Positions 1-8,859 of a DNA stretch of 64,000 nucleotides are shown one piece after another. Every line of letters starts with the position of its first letter. Position 1 is the first letter of the stretch. This stretch comes from Bdellovibrionales bacterium (GTDB taxonomy: Bacteria; Bdellovibrionota; UBA1018). A model generated the notes under the pieces. The model saw only the letters and a program-made list of their open reading frames with translations, had not been told where the DNA came from and did not search any database. The position numbers and the translations under genes were made by a program. The stretch lies in the NCBI GenBank assembly GCA_947380295.1, contig CANCQK010000006.1, positions 85,069-149,068 of the forward strand, in the 5' to 3' direction.

Positions 1-660
1 GAGTCTCCTTCGACTGGAAAACTGGGTAGGCAGCACGCCGAGGATTGAAATATCGGAGTTCCACCGTCCCCTGACGTCTTCAATTGCTTCGCGAATTTTA
101 ACAATCCCCTCTAAACTAAAAAATTCTGTTTGAACAGGAATCAGCACGTATCGACTGGCACACAAAGAGTTCATGGTCAGGAGATTCAAACTAGGCGGGG
201 TATCAATGATAATAAAGTCGTAATCCTGGTGCACGGTGGTAAAAAACCGAGAGAGAATGACCTCTCGATCCGCGTGGGTAAAAAGATAGTACTCAACCCC
301 TGAAAGCGCCTTGTCTGAAGCAATCAAGTCAACCCCAGATTGAGTCGGAGTAATGTACAGGTGGCGAGTACGAGCATCGATGGGTCGCTTTGAAAGATAG
401 ATCTCATCCAAGGTATGAAGCGACTCGTAGGGGGGCTCGCCAGGCGTAACCCCAAGATAACTGGTCAAATTCGATTGGGGATCGCCATCGACGAGAAGTA
501 CTTTTTTACCTTTTTTGACTAGGGCCACACCCAAATTCATGACTGTGGTTGTCTTTCCCACGCCCCCTTTTTGGTTGGCCACCGTTATGATGATCGCACC
601 ACGAGTGGCTGCCTCTTTAGGCTGCTCTACTTTTTGATGATCTCGTTTTTTAAAAACCAT
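1..660 (-). CDS. parA: ParA/Soj-family partition ATPase (3' end outside window)
   Basis: The reading frame is open from an ATG at 660 to the window edge, giving 220 codons, so the C-terminus is missing. It starts after a GGGGGAG ribosome binding site. After a basic N-terminal extension of about 20 residues comes the deviant Walker A motif KGGVGKTT (residues 32-39) with its signature lysine, then LLVDGDPQSN and later IIIDTPPS, the usual ParA/MinD order. ParA ATPases bind DNA as ATP dimers and segregate chromosome or plasmid origins together with ParB. No parB lies inside the window; in most bacteria it would follow directly downstream, that is, beyond position 1. A MinD or other orphan ParA role is less likely because the sequence has Soj-like features (EFFSLEG, PTQF). 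Confidence 0.93.
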   Translation of the reverse strand, partial: MVFKKRDHQKVEQPKEAATRGAIIITVANQKGGVGKTTTVMNLGVALVKKGKKVLLVDGDPQSNLTSYLGVTPGEPPYESLHTLDEIYLSKRPIDARTRHLYITPTQSGVDLIASDKALSGVEYYLFTHADREVILSRFFTTVHQDYDFIIIDTPPSLNLLTMNSLCASRYVLIPVQTEFFSLEGIVKIREAIEDVRGRWNSDISILGVLPTQFSSRRRL

Positions 661-689
661 AGAACTCCCCCTCATGGAATCTTTCTAGA

Positions 690-1163
690 TTGCTCTTTCT
701 GCCCCAAAAAATCAATGTTCGGCTAAAAGAAGAGGGTCAGCCGCTTCAAACTCTAGGATCTATACTTGACGAATGGGCTGCGGCTGTGGCTTATCATGGA
801 GGAATGAGTTTTAACGCAGTCGTCAATACCTGGTATCAGTCCAAGATCACCGAACGAACCTTTTTGGGCCAACTCTTAAGAAAACTACGCCGTTCTTATT
901 TGGGCACTTTTAAACCAGAGGTGATTCAAAAATCGATTGAGGAGACACGAAAGGGCGACTGCCACCGATGCGGCCTCTGCTGTGAGTTGATTTATAAATG
1001 CCCTTTTCTAGGTAAAGATCATCAAAACTTGCCTTACTGCCGAATTTACGGCGATTTAAGACCCGCGAACTGTAAAAACTACCCCTTTGACGAGACCGAC
1101 TCTGAAATCGACCAGTGCGGGTTCACGTTCAAGGAGTCAACCTCAAAGACTTCTTCGCAATAA
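690..1163 (+). CDS. YkgJ-family cysteine cluster protein (putative Zn/Fe-binding)
   Basis: A 157-residue protein whose C-terminal half carries the CxxCGxCC cluster (CHRCGLCC, about residues 91-98), followed by further cysteines in CPFL, YCRIYGDLRP and NCKNYP. This is the pattern of the YkgJ/DUF YkgJ metal-chelating family; the function in the family is not settled. The start is uncertain. A TTG at 690 keeps the aligned N-terminal segment and has GGA about 11 bases upstream; the first ATG in frame is about 115 bases later. An ATG at 674 is in another frame and hits a stop after four codons. The gene ends 6 bases before ribF and is probably co-transcribed with it. It is divergent from parA. Confidence 0.8.
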   Translation: MLFLPQKINVRLKEEGQPLQTLGSILDEWAAAVAYHGGMSFNAVVNTWYQSKITERTFLGQLLRKLRRSYLGTFKPEVIQKSIEETRKGDCHRCGLCCELIYKCPFLGKDHQNLPYCRIYGDLRPANCKNYPFDETDSEIDQCGFTFKESTSKTSSQ

Positions 1164-1169
1164 CTCAGC

Positions 1170-2126
1170 ATGGTTCTACTTCACGGAGTTAAAACTCTCG
1201 ATCAAGAACTCACTCACCCGGTAGTCACTATTGGTAATTTTGACGGTGTCCACGTCGGGCACCAGAAAATTATATCCCTAGCCATGGATCTGGCAAAGTC
1301 GCGCGGAGGTCACAGCATTGCTTTGACCTTCAAACCTCACCCACAAGCAGCACTTAACCCCCAAAAAGAGATGCAGCTCCTCACCACGTACGAGGAAAAG
1401 ATTCAAATCTTCAAGGGGTTAGGGATCGATTTCGCAATTGAAGAGCCATTTAGCCGGGAATTTTCAGAGATCGAGCCCATCGAATTTTTCAATGAGTTCC
1501 TGCTCAAGCGTCTCGGCGCAGAGTGCATCGTAGTCGGCTACGACTTTGGTTTTGGCAAAAATCGGGGCGGTCACCTCGATGTTTTAAAAGATCTGTGCCA
1601 GAACGCTCAGGTTGAGCTCATTGTCGTACCTCCAATGCGTCTAGAGGGTGAGATTATTTCCAGCTCGCGAATTCGAAACTACCTGATGCACGGACAAATC
1701 CAAGAAGCCAACCAGCTTTTGGGGCGTCGATTTTCTTATCAAGGGATTGTCTCTCATGGCGACGGAAGAGGCAAAAAGATCGGATTTCCCACAGCAAATT
1801 TGAAGATGGAAAATAAGCTCGTTTTACCCTACGGCGTCTATGCCACCTACGCAGTATTTGGTGATCAGCTTTATCCAAGTGTCACTAATATTGGCGTTCG
1901 ACCCACGTTTCAGCAAGGAAGGCCTGCACTAGTCGCATCCCCCCTCGTTGAAACCCACTTTTTGGATCAAACCTTGGATCTTTATGGCTACCGTTTAGAG
2001 ATCCTTTTTGAGGAGCACATTCGGGCTGAGCAAAAGTTTAAAGATCTCGAGTCACTCAAAACTCAGATTCAACTGGATATTAAGACCGCTCGAAAGTGCC
2101 TAGGCTTCGTTCAAGACCCGAAGTGA
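1170..2126 (+). CDS. ribF: Bifunctional riboflavin kinase / FMN adenylyltransferase (FAD synthetase)
   Basis: A 318-residue cytoplasmic enzyme of usual family length. It phosphorylates riboflavin to FMN and then adenylylates FMN to FAD. The N-terminal nucleotidyltransferase domain shows GNFDGVHVGH (about residues 23-32) and ISSSRIR (about 162-168). The C-terminal flavokinase domain shows GRGKKIGFPTANL (about 199-211) and NIGVRPTF. Its last 27 bases overlap tail-to-tail with the end of batD on the other strand, so both stop codons lie inside the opposite gene. It probably forms a transcription unit with the YkgJ-family gene just upstream. Confidence 0.97.
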   Translation: MVLLHGVKTLDQELTHPVVTIGNFDGVHVGHQKIISLAMDLAKSRGGHSIALTFKPHPQAALNPQKEMQLLTTYEEKIQIFKGLGIDFAIEEPFSREFSEIEPIEFFNEFLLKRLGAECIVVGYDFGFGKNRGGHLDVLKDLCQNAQVELIVVPPMRLEGEIISSSRIRNYLMHGQIQEANQLLGRRFSYQGIVSHGDGRGKKIGFPTANLKMENKLVLPYGVYATYAVFGDQLYPSVTNIGVRPTFQQGRPALVASPLVETHFLDQTLDLYGYRLEILFEEHIRAEQKFKDLESLKTQIQLDIKTARKCLGFVQDPK

Positions 2127-4121
2127 ACCTTTCCTCTTCGGGTTCGCACGCATTTCCTTCATCAATACCTGCGTTTCAGAAACTAGCTCTATTAGGTCTT
2201 GCTGAACTTTAAGGTCGTTTACAGCCCCTGATTGGCCGGCAAAACGGACGAGATCTGCAAAGTCCAGAACTCGATTTAAGCGGACCCAAAGCTCCTGTGA
2301 AAACCCCGGCATTGCGAGTAAAATTCCTTGCAGATCTGAGCGTGAAGTCGCCCGAGCACTGGTTGCGTAGACTTCATCAATCGTCTGCAGCAGGGCGTCG
2401 TTGAGAATTTCATAATATCGAACCAGCTCTGAATACTTGGCTTTCGCGATTTCATCCGATCCCAGGTTCTGCAACTTACTCCACTCTTTAAGAACCAAAG
2501 ACGAGGCACTCGACTTGCGCTGCACCAGATCCCAAACTACCCAACCGGCGAAATACACGAGAGCAATGAGGCTCGCCCAATACAAATACCTCCAAAAGGG
2601 GAGAGGAACCGAATCAGCAGAGTGTCTTTCAGGCGGAAGCCAACCGCGAAGCTGCTCTTTTTTGCCACCCAAATTTTCCACTGCGCTGGTCTGATCGGCC
2701 TGTTCAGAGGCGTTAACGGCAGACGGTTTAGCTTCAGAAGCCTTCGGAGGCAAAGATGTAGAGCCCGGCAACGGATCCAGGACACGGATTTCAATGGGCT
2801 CGGTTGTTTTAGTATAAAAAGATTTTTTTTCAGGGTCAAAAAAAGCGAGCTGTAACGAAGGTAACACCAACTGTCCAGGGCTTCGAGGAATCAACAAAAA
2901 CTCGAAAACCTTAGCTCCAGAATCGCCCTGACTAGGCAGTGATCGTCCATGAGTATCATAAAGCTCAACTTGTGATGGCCATTTTCCCTGAGGAGCCTGC
3001 AAGGAGGAAAGATTTCCGTTGCCCTCAACTTTCAGAGTCAAAGTCATCGCCTCATTTGCTCTCACTTCATATTTATCCACCATTGAAATGAGATTAAACT
3101 GCCCGACTCCCCCTGAGAAATCTGTAGGACGCCCCTCCTGAGGGAGTGGAACAACGGTCACAGTGAGGGGTTCACTCTTGCCTTTACCCATTTTTTCAAT
3201 CGGCTGACTAAAAAATCCAAAAAATGGATCTTCGTCCTCTCCCCATCCGAGTGGGTTACGACGTCTCCCTTCGAGGTAGACGTATTTCACGGCAACCGGC
3301 TCAACAGTAAGCTGACCCTCTGTCACCGGATAAGCTGCATAGCGAGCCAAAAGCGAACGTTCGAAAACCTCTCCGTTGAACTTCACCTCTTGGCTCTCGA
3401 GTGCTTGCCCCAACGCCATGGGAGAAAGATCCTCACGCAAAAAGCCGGTCAGCGTCGGAAACTGTTCTATCTGGACGCTAGAAATCCTAGGCTGATGATA
3501 AATATAATAGCTCACTAAAACTTTTTGGCCTTTGTAGGCTGTAGTCCGATCCACTTCAGCACGAACGAAAATCTTTGAGCCTGCACTCGATCGGGTATCA
3601 CGTGCCCGGGGATCTCGCGGTCGAAGTCCTCGCCCCCGAAACGTCAATTGGCCTTGCGGGTAGCCCTGAGCCGACTTGGAGGACTGGCCAGACGCACCCA
3701 CCGTTACGAAAACATCAGGAGCCTTAAAAATCTGATTCCCAGATTTCATCTGGATGTGACTAATCTTAACCTGGCCCTGTTTTTTGGGGCGCAAAAGAAC
3801 CTGAACTGCCCGCTCGGTAACCGAGACCATCTGACTGGTGTTGTAATCATAGTGAGCGCTCATGGACATCGAGTTCGATTGCTGACCTATTTCAAAATCA
3901 GGAGCATCAAAACTCGGCTCACCGGCTCCCGTATCACCTTCGGACTTCACAGAAAGTGTCAAAACGAGAGAATCATTGATCGATATCGATCGGGAATCTG
4001 TCGTTGCTGAAAACTGGATCGACGGGGATTGCGCCCAAACATCAGACAGAATAAGGCCCCAGAACAGGAGCATCCACTCCAGTTTTTTACCAATCCTTGG
4101 CTTGAGCTTGTTGGTTTCCAT
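2100..4121 (-). CDS. batD: BatD-family protein (oxygen-tolerance operon), secreted/membrane-anchored
   Basis: About 673 residues. A signal peptide (basic KPRIGKK stretch, then LLFWGLILSDVWA) leads into a large beta-rich extracytoplasmic region typical of BatD. One membrane segment sits near residue 515-535 (YLYWASLIALVYFAGWVVW), followed by a helical cytoplasmic tail. BatD is known only as a member of the Bat aerotolerance/stress gene set; its biochemical role is unresolved. The ATG at 4121 is preferred because it supplies a basic n-region; alternatives are 4172 and an ATG at 4073 that follows GGAG closely but lacks positive charge. The gene overlaps the 3' end of the batB-batC fusion by 35 bases, indicating translational coupling, and is the last gene of the moxR-bat operon. 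Confidence 0.88.
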   Translation of the reverse strand: METNKLKPRIGKKLEWMLLFWGLILSDVWAQSPSIQFSATTDSRSISINDSLVLTLSVKSEGDTGAGEPSFDAPDFEIGQQSNSMSMSAHYDYNTSQMVSVTERAVQVLLRPKKQGQVKISHIQMKSGNQIFKAPDVFVTVGASGQSSKSAQGYPQGQLTFRGRGLRPRDPRARDTRSSAGSKIFVRAEVDRTTAYKGQKVLVSYYIYHQPRISSVQIEQFPTLTGFLREDLSPMALGQALESQEVKFNGEVFERSLLARYAAYPVTEGQLTVEPVAVKYVYLEGRRRNPLGWGEDEDPFFGFFSQPIEKMGKGKSEPLTVTVVPLPQEGRPTDFSGGVGQFNLISMVDKYEVRANEAMTLTLKVEGNGNLSSLQAPQGKWPSQVELYDTHGRSLPSQGDSGAKVFEFLLIPRSPGQLVLPSLQLAFFDPEKKSFYTKTTEPIEIRVLDPLPGSTSLPPKASEAKPSAVNASEQADQTSAVENLGGKKEQLRGWLPPERHSADSVPLPFWRYLYWASLIALVYFAGWVVWDLVQRKSSASSLVLKEWSKLQNLGSDEIAKAKYSELVRYYEILNDALLQTIDEVYATSARATSRSDLQGILLAMPGFSQELWVRLNRVLDFADLVRFAGQSGAVNDLKVQQDLIELVSETQVLMKEMRANPKRKGSLRVLNEA

Positions 4122-5934
4122 TTTTTTTCTGTAATTTCTCCTGAAGTTCCCGCTCACGAGCTTTGAGTTCACTCAAAACCCGATTCGCGTCTTCAGATGT
4201 CATTTTTTGGGATTTAAAATCATCCTTCTTCTTCCCAGGTTGGGTCTCTTGATACCGCTTCTCTTCATCTGATTGCTGATGAGTCGAAGCTTGCTTTTGA
4301 GACTCCTGTGAAGAATTTTCCTTTTGTTTCTGTTCCTCACCTGATTTTTGTTTTTGATTTTCCGCGGACTGATTCTTTTGATCCTGGTTCTGCTGCGCTT
4401 GCTTCTCCTGCTCCTTCTTTTTTTGGTCGCGCTTTTTCATTTCATTGAGAACGAGCTGGAGATTCTTTCGCGCTTTTTCTTCTAGTTTTGGATCTTTAGA
4501 TGCCATCGCCGACTTGATCGCATCGAGATAGGATCGAATCGCCTCTTTGGCTTCGCCCTTCTTCTCAAGCGCATTGGCCAAATTGAAAAGAGCCTGATCT
4601 CTGAGCTCGGATTGTTTAGACTTCTCAGCCAGCTTAGCTGCTCGATCAAATGATTGAACCGCTCGATCGACATCCCCTTGTCGAAGTTGAATTACACCCT
4701 GGTTAAACTCAAGCTCTGGACTGTAGGGATCGAGAGCTTGAGCTGAGTTAAATCGTCGCTTAGCCTCGTCAAAATCGCCTCGCTGATAGGCCCTCAAGCC
4801 ACGTTGAGTCTCTAAGTAACCTTCGATCGGAGCAGGCGCGCTCAAAACCGCATCTGCCCGCACAGGAACAGAGACGAAGAAAGTTGAGATCAAGAAAACA
4901 GCTAGGATCAAATTTCTGACTGGAAGTGATATCTCAAGAATGAGCAAAATCACAGCAATGGCGAGAGGGAATTGAAATCGATCTTCATAGACTAAGAAAC
5001 GTCGCTCCGAGTAATCTCCTCGCACTAAGCCACTCATTTGCTTTTTGAGCTCCGAAATTTCTGATTCCTGCTGAGACAAAGACCAGTATTTCCCACCCGC
5101 TCGAGAAGCTAAACTCGTGAGATAATCCGAATGAAAGGCACTCACGATCGGATTTCCCTTCCGATCCCTCTTAAATCCCAGAACATGTCCTGCATCGTCT
5201 CGAACGGGAATAGGCCCCCCTTTTTCAGTACCCACGCCGAAGGCATAAAACTGAATCCCTTTTTTCTTAATGAGGTCAGCCTCAACTAAGGCCTGATTTT
5301 CGTGATCCTCCCCATCTGACACCAAGATCACTACGCGAGAGGCTACCGGAGCCTGACTACCACTCAAGACCTCTTCGGCCCCTCGCTCAATCGCTTGAGT
5401 CGCAGTTTGTAAGGCTAGGCCGATATCAGTTCCCTGATTCTGCATGAACTTGGGATCAAGAATTTGAACCGTGTCCCAAACATGATCTAAATCACTGGTC
5501 AGAGGACTCACTACAGCGGTGCTGGCGGCAAATGCAACCACCCCGACTCGATCCCCATTTAAGGTCGAAAGCAGAGTTTTCACCCAATGTTTCATGGCCT
5601 GAAGACGGCTAGGCACGACGTCCTCAGCCCACATGCTATTGGAAATATCGAGCACCAAAACGACGTCCAAACCAGAGACTTTAATCGACTCCTCATGGCT
5701 TCCCCATTGCGGACGAGCAAGCGCTAAGAAACCGAAAGCTAAAGCCAAAAGTCCAATCAGCGATTTTCTGAATCGAAGTTTGAAATTCAACTCAGGTGAG
5801 AGAAATTGCCAAAGCTTGGGTTGCGCAAATCGGGCAAACTGTTTCCTCCTCCGGCCCTCATCAAAATAGATCCAGCCTAACCAAAAAGGAAGAATCAGGA
5901 GTCCCCACAGCCACTGGGGTTCTAGGAACTTCAT
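4087..5934 (-). CDS. batB: BatB-BatC fusion: membrane VWA domain plus TPR repeats
   Basis: A 615-residue protein. Two N-terminal membrane segments (about residues 8-24 and 58-76) precede a von Willebrand factor A domain with the MIDAS motif DISNSM (about 96-101) and a conserved LVSDGEDH. Two more membrane segments follow near 318-360. A second half contains about three TPR units (LRAYQRGDFDEAKRRF and following) and a tail of about 120 residues very rich in Lys, Gln and Glu. BatB and BatC are separate genes in many bacteria; here they are one reading frame. The VWA domain presumably faces the periplasm or docks BatA. The start codon overlaps the batA stop (ATGA), so translation is coupled. Confidence 0.92.
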   Translation of the reverse strand: MKFLEPQWLWGLLILPFWLGWIYFDEGRRRKQFARFAQPKLWQFLSPELNFKLRFRKSLIGLLALAFGFLALARPQWGSHEESIKVSGLDVVLVLDISNSMWAEDVVPSRLQAMKHWVKTLLSTLNGDRVGVVAFAASTAVVSPLTSDLDHVWDTVQILDPKFMQNQGTDIGLALQTATQAIERGAEEVLSGSQAPVASRVVILVSDGEDHENQALVEADLIKKKGIQFYAFGVGTEKGGPIPVRDDAGHVLGFKRDRKGNPIVSAFHSDYLTSLASRAGGKYWSLSQQESEISELKKQMSGLVRGDYSERRFLVYEDRFQFPLAIAVILLILEISLPVRNLILAVFLISTFFVSVPVRADAVLSAPAPIEGYLETQRGLRAYQRGDFDEAKRRFNSAQALDPYSPELEFNQGVIQLRQGDVDRAVQSFDRAAKLAEKSKQSELRDQALFNLANALEKKGEAKEAIRSYLDAIKSAMASKDPKLEEKARKNLQLVLNEMKKRDQKKKEQEKQAQQNQDQKNQSAENQKQKSGEEQKQKENSSQESQKQASTHQQSDEEKRYQETQPGKKKDDFKSQKMTSEDANRVLSELKARERELQEKLQKKNGNQQAQAKDW

Positions 5935-6914
5935 GGTAAAAACCTCCAGGCCAAACGCTCCAGAAGCTGAACTAAAACCAGCAAGACCAGACCCACCCTC
6001 AAAGGAAATTGAAAGTTCTCATCATAACGAACTTTTTCTTTCGCTTTGACCACACTTTTTTCAAGTTGGTTGATTTCTCGGAAAACTTTTTCAAGTGTAC
6101 TCTCGTCTGTCACTCGATAAAACTTACCCTGAGTTTCCTTCGCAATGAGTTTGAGAAGTTCAGGGTTGAGGGCATTTTCCACCTGCTGATAGGTTACGAC
6201 TTCGCCCCCCAACAGACTTCGCCGCTTAATCGGGATATTCACGCGTCCCTCACGACCGACGGCGATCGTATACACGCGAATCCCAAAGCCTTGGGCCAGC
6301 TCACCAGCCGTTGCTGGATCAATTTGGCCCAGATTATTATCCCCGTCCGTCAGTAAAATGATCACCTTGCTTTTGGCTTTCGAGCTTTTGAGATGCCCGA
6401 TCGCAAGAGCTAAACCATCACCAATTGCCGTCCCATCCTTCAATACACCGATACTCGCCTGACGCAGTGCCTTGAGCAGAAGTCCATAGTCCAAGGTCGG
6501 AGGAGAAAGGGTGAGTGGTTCGCCACTAAACATCACAAATCCGATTCGGTCGTTCTGGCGCCCCTTAATAAAGCTTTCCATCGTATCTTTGGCAACTTCG
6601 ATTCGAGAGCGCTCACCAAGATCTACGATATTCATGCTGGCAGAAAAATCTAAAATCATCATGATATCAATGCCGTTGGTGTTTCTCTCCATCTGACGAT
6701 AACTCGTCTGAGGCCTTGCTAAGGCCAAGATAAAAAGAATCAAAGCCAGATACTTGAGACTCATCCAGATTCTAAATGGACTTTTTGATGTGACTTCATC
6801 TGGAATGGGCATTGAAAACCTGACCCTTGCAGGACGGTTTCGATGCAGCCACCACCTATGCAAAACAGGAAGGAGAGCAAATAAGATGAGAAAACCCCAA
6901 CTAGCGAATCGCAT
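5931..6914 (-). CDS. batA: BatA-like membrane VWA-domain protein
   Basis: A 327-residue protein with two N-terminal membrane segments (about residues 3-20 and 52-70), a VWA domain with an intact MIDAS motif DFSASM (about 89-94) and LLTDGDNN, and a C-terminal membrane segment near 303-322. The layout is the classic BatA one and the protein is paralogous to the VWA half of the following gene. In Bacteroides and Leptospira the bat genes are linked to aerotolerance or envelope stress; how they act is not established. It overlaps the preceding membrane-protein gene by 14 bases and the batB gene by 4, so the whole set is one transcription unit. Confidence 0.93.
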   Translation of the reverse strand: MRFASWGFLILFALLPVLHRWWLHRNRPARVRFSMPIPDEVTSKSPFRIWMSLKYLALILFILALARPQTSYRQMERNTNGIDIMMILDFSASMNIVDLGERSRIEVAKDTMESFIKGRQNDRIGFVMFSGEPLTLSPPTLDYGLLLKALRQASIGVLKDGTAIGDGLALAIGHLKSSKAKSKVIILLTDGDNNLGQIDPATAGELAQGFGIRVYTIAVGREGRVNIPIKRRSLLGGEVVTYQQVENALNPELLKLIAKETQGKFYRVTDESTLEKVFREINQLEKSVVKAKEKVRYDENFQFPLRVGLVLLVLVQLLERLAWRFLP

Positions 6915-8016
6915 GGCCTGCCCATTCTCCTGAGATTGACGGTGTTTTTGATTCGATCACCTCAGATTTTCTTCGAGTCAGCTCTACCCACTCGCGTGCG
7001 GCCTTTAAAACCTCGAGCGCCTCACTTGCCTCTGGTTGGTAATCAGTGAATTTTACTCGATCCAGCGAACCAAACAATTTCCTGAGCTCTCCAACTTGTG
7101 AATCGCTCAGTTCGTTTGAAAATGGCGGCCCCAACTGGATTAAGTCACTCAAGGCCGTGAGCATTTCCCGGGTCGTTGCCTCGGGGGCATCGATTCGAAA
7201 ACGGATTCCCACATAGACCTTCAGAATTTCAGAAATACCGAAGTAATACTTTTTAAACTCACCTCGAAGGGGATAGTTCATCTGCTCCAACTCTAACAGG
7301 CTTCGAAGAGCAATCTGATGCTCTGGCAAAATAGGTTCCTTTTTCACCTCAAGCTGAGGATGTCGCAGGCGCCAGCGCCGCCACACAAAATAAATGAGCC
7401 CCGCAACTGCACAGGCTGCAACCAAACCTAGACCGATGACCCAAAAGATCGGAAACTTCAAACCGACCGGAGGCTCCAGGTCATAGGGCTGGTCGGGCTC
7501 GGGGTCTTGCGGAGAAATTGCAGAGCGGACTTCAATCTGAAGCGGCACTGAACGAGCCACTTCTTTTCCTGCCGGGTCTTTGAGTGCAAACGCTGGCAAA
7601 ACCAGCGTGCCTGGCTTAATCGCCGCTACCCAGAATCGAAACTCATCTGAGGCCGAAGCGCCAGGCATTTTGTCTAACCAATCAAAACCAATCTCACCTA
7701 AATTGGTCTGAGGTTCAAGCCACTCCACCTTGAGATCTTGCACCCGAACCTTGGAATCTCCCAGCTTGATTCCTTGGATCCTCATCTGAAGTTGATCGCC
7801 CACTCGCGGAGCTTCATGAGGCTGCAAATGATCGAGTCGCTCGATCGTATAGGATTGTGTTGGTACGGCGCTGACCTCTGCTACTGGCTGGGAGGCCGCC
7901 TGAGCGAAACTCAAGATGCCTAAGCCTGACATGCTCAACCACAGAACAACGGTCAAACCGAGCTTATTACCTTCGCCGCGAACGGGCGCGGAAAAATCGG
8001 ACCACAGCCTCGCCAT
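6901..8016 (-). CDS. Membrane protein of the bat operon (DUF4381-like position)
   Basis: About 371 residues. A signal peptide (h-region VVLWLSMSGLGILSF, cut near AQA) is followed by a beta-type domain of about 150 residues, a single membrane helix near 190-212 (FWVIGLGLVAACAVAGLIYFV, slightly shortened here) with a WRRWRLR stop-transfer, and a helical cytoplasmic region. This architecture and its place between DUF58 and batA match the poorly characterised DUF4381-type bat-operon protein; family assignment is by context and topology, not by a diagnostic motif. The ATG at 8016 is chosen because AAGG stands 6 bases upstream. It overlaps the DUF58 gene by 50 bases, strongly implying coupled translation. 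Confidence 0.72.
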   Translation of the reverse strand: MARLWSDFSAPVRGEGNKLGLTVVLWLSMSGLGILSFAQAASQPVAEVSAVPTQSYTIERLDHLQPHEAPRVGDQLQMRIQGIKLGDSKVRVQDLKVEWLEPQTNLGEIGFDWLDKMPGASASDEFRFWVAAIKPGTLVLPAFALKDPAGKEVARSVPLQIEVRSAISPQDPEPDQPYDLEPPVGLKFPIFWVIGLGLVAACAVAGLIYFVWRRWRLRHPQLEVKKEPILPEHQIALRSLLELEQMNYPLRGEFKKYYFGISEILKVYVGIRFRIDAPEATTREMLTALSDLIQLGPPFSNELSDSQVGELRKLFGSLDRVKFTDYQPEASEALEVLKAAREWVELTRRKSEVIESKTPSISGEWAGHAIR

Positions 8017-8842
8017 AATCATCCTTCGTAAGAATATTCAAAACCTCAATTCGGCCACCACTGAAGGCCGAGTGCTGATCTTGTTCTAGTTTCTTTTGAT
8101 ATTCCTTGAACCACTTCTGAAAACTGTAGGAGGAAGTATTCACCAATCGCTCCGCACCTGTCTCCGGATCTAAGAGGAGAATTTGTCCCAATTCCGGAAT
8201 ATTCTGCTCTCGCTCATCACCGATCCGAATCACTACCACATCATGTCGTCGAGCCAGTCGTTTGAGCGCTCTTTCGTAGCCGGTAGCTAGAAAGTCACTC
8301 ATGACGAAAACTACCCCACTGTGCTTCATCACACGACCAGTCGCATCGAGAGCACGTCCCAGGGCTGTACCCTGAGTTTTAGGCTGAAAACTAAGAAGAT
8401 CTCGAATGATCCGCATGACGTGCTGTTTGCCTTTTTTCGGCGGAATGATCTTCTCCACTTCATCCGCAAAGATCAATGCTCCAATTCGGTCGCCCGTGTG
8501 GCTGACAGCAGAGGCGATCATTGCGCCGAGTTCTGCAATAATTTCAGACTTCAACCGAGCAGAAGATCCAAATCCTGCAGACCCAGAACTATCAATGACT
8601 AAAAAGACAGTGAGCTGACGCTCTTCTTCAAATTTTTTAATCAGAGGATCTCGAGTTCGAGCACTCACTTTCCAGTCAATATGCCGGACGTCATCGCCAG
8701 GAACATAAGGACGATGCTCAGAAAACTGCACCCCTTGACCCTTAAAATGGCTTCGATACTGCCCCGAAAGGACGTCATCCACCACTTTGCGAGTTGTGAT
8801 TTCAATCCACTTTACCTTTTTAAGTAATTCATCGGGTAACAT
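7967..8842 (-). CDS. DUF58 (VWA-like) protein, partner of MoxR
   Basis: A 291-residue cytoplasmic protein with the DUF58 hallmark RPYVPGDDVRHIDWKVSART (about residues 45-64) and a degenerate VWA fold with VIDSSGSAGF as the MIDAS-like loop and FVMSDFL later. DUF58 proteins are almost always encoded directly after a MoxR AAA+ ATPase and are thought to be the adaptor through which MoxR acts on the VWA membrane proteins. Here moxR is 17 bases upstream and the Bat genes follow downstream. The C-terminus is very basic (RARSRRR). Length is normal for the family. Confidence 0.9.
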   Translation of the reverse strand: MLPDELLKKVKWIEITTRKVVDDVLSGQYRSHFKGQGVQFSEHRPYVPGDDVRHIDWKVSARTRDPLIKKFEEERQLTVFLVIDSSGSAGFGSSARLKSEIIAELGAMIASAVSHTGDRIGALIFADEVEKIIPPKKGKQHVMRIIRDLLSFQPKTQGTALGRALDATGRVMKHSGVVFVMSDFLATGYERALKRLARRHDVVVIRIGDEREQNIPELGQILLLDPETGAERLVNTSSYSFQKWFKEYQKKLEQDQHSAFSGGRIEVLNILTKDDYGEAVVRFFRARSRRR

Positions 8843-8859
8843 AGAGTTGGGGCGATCCT

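Noticed and set aside
674..688. ATG start for the YkgJ-family gene at 674
   Set aside because: It is out of frame and meets a stop codon after four codons.
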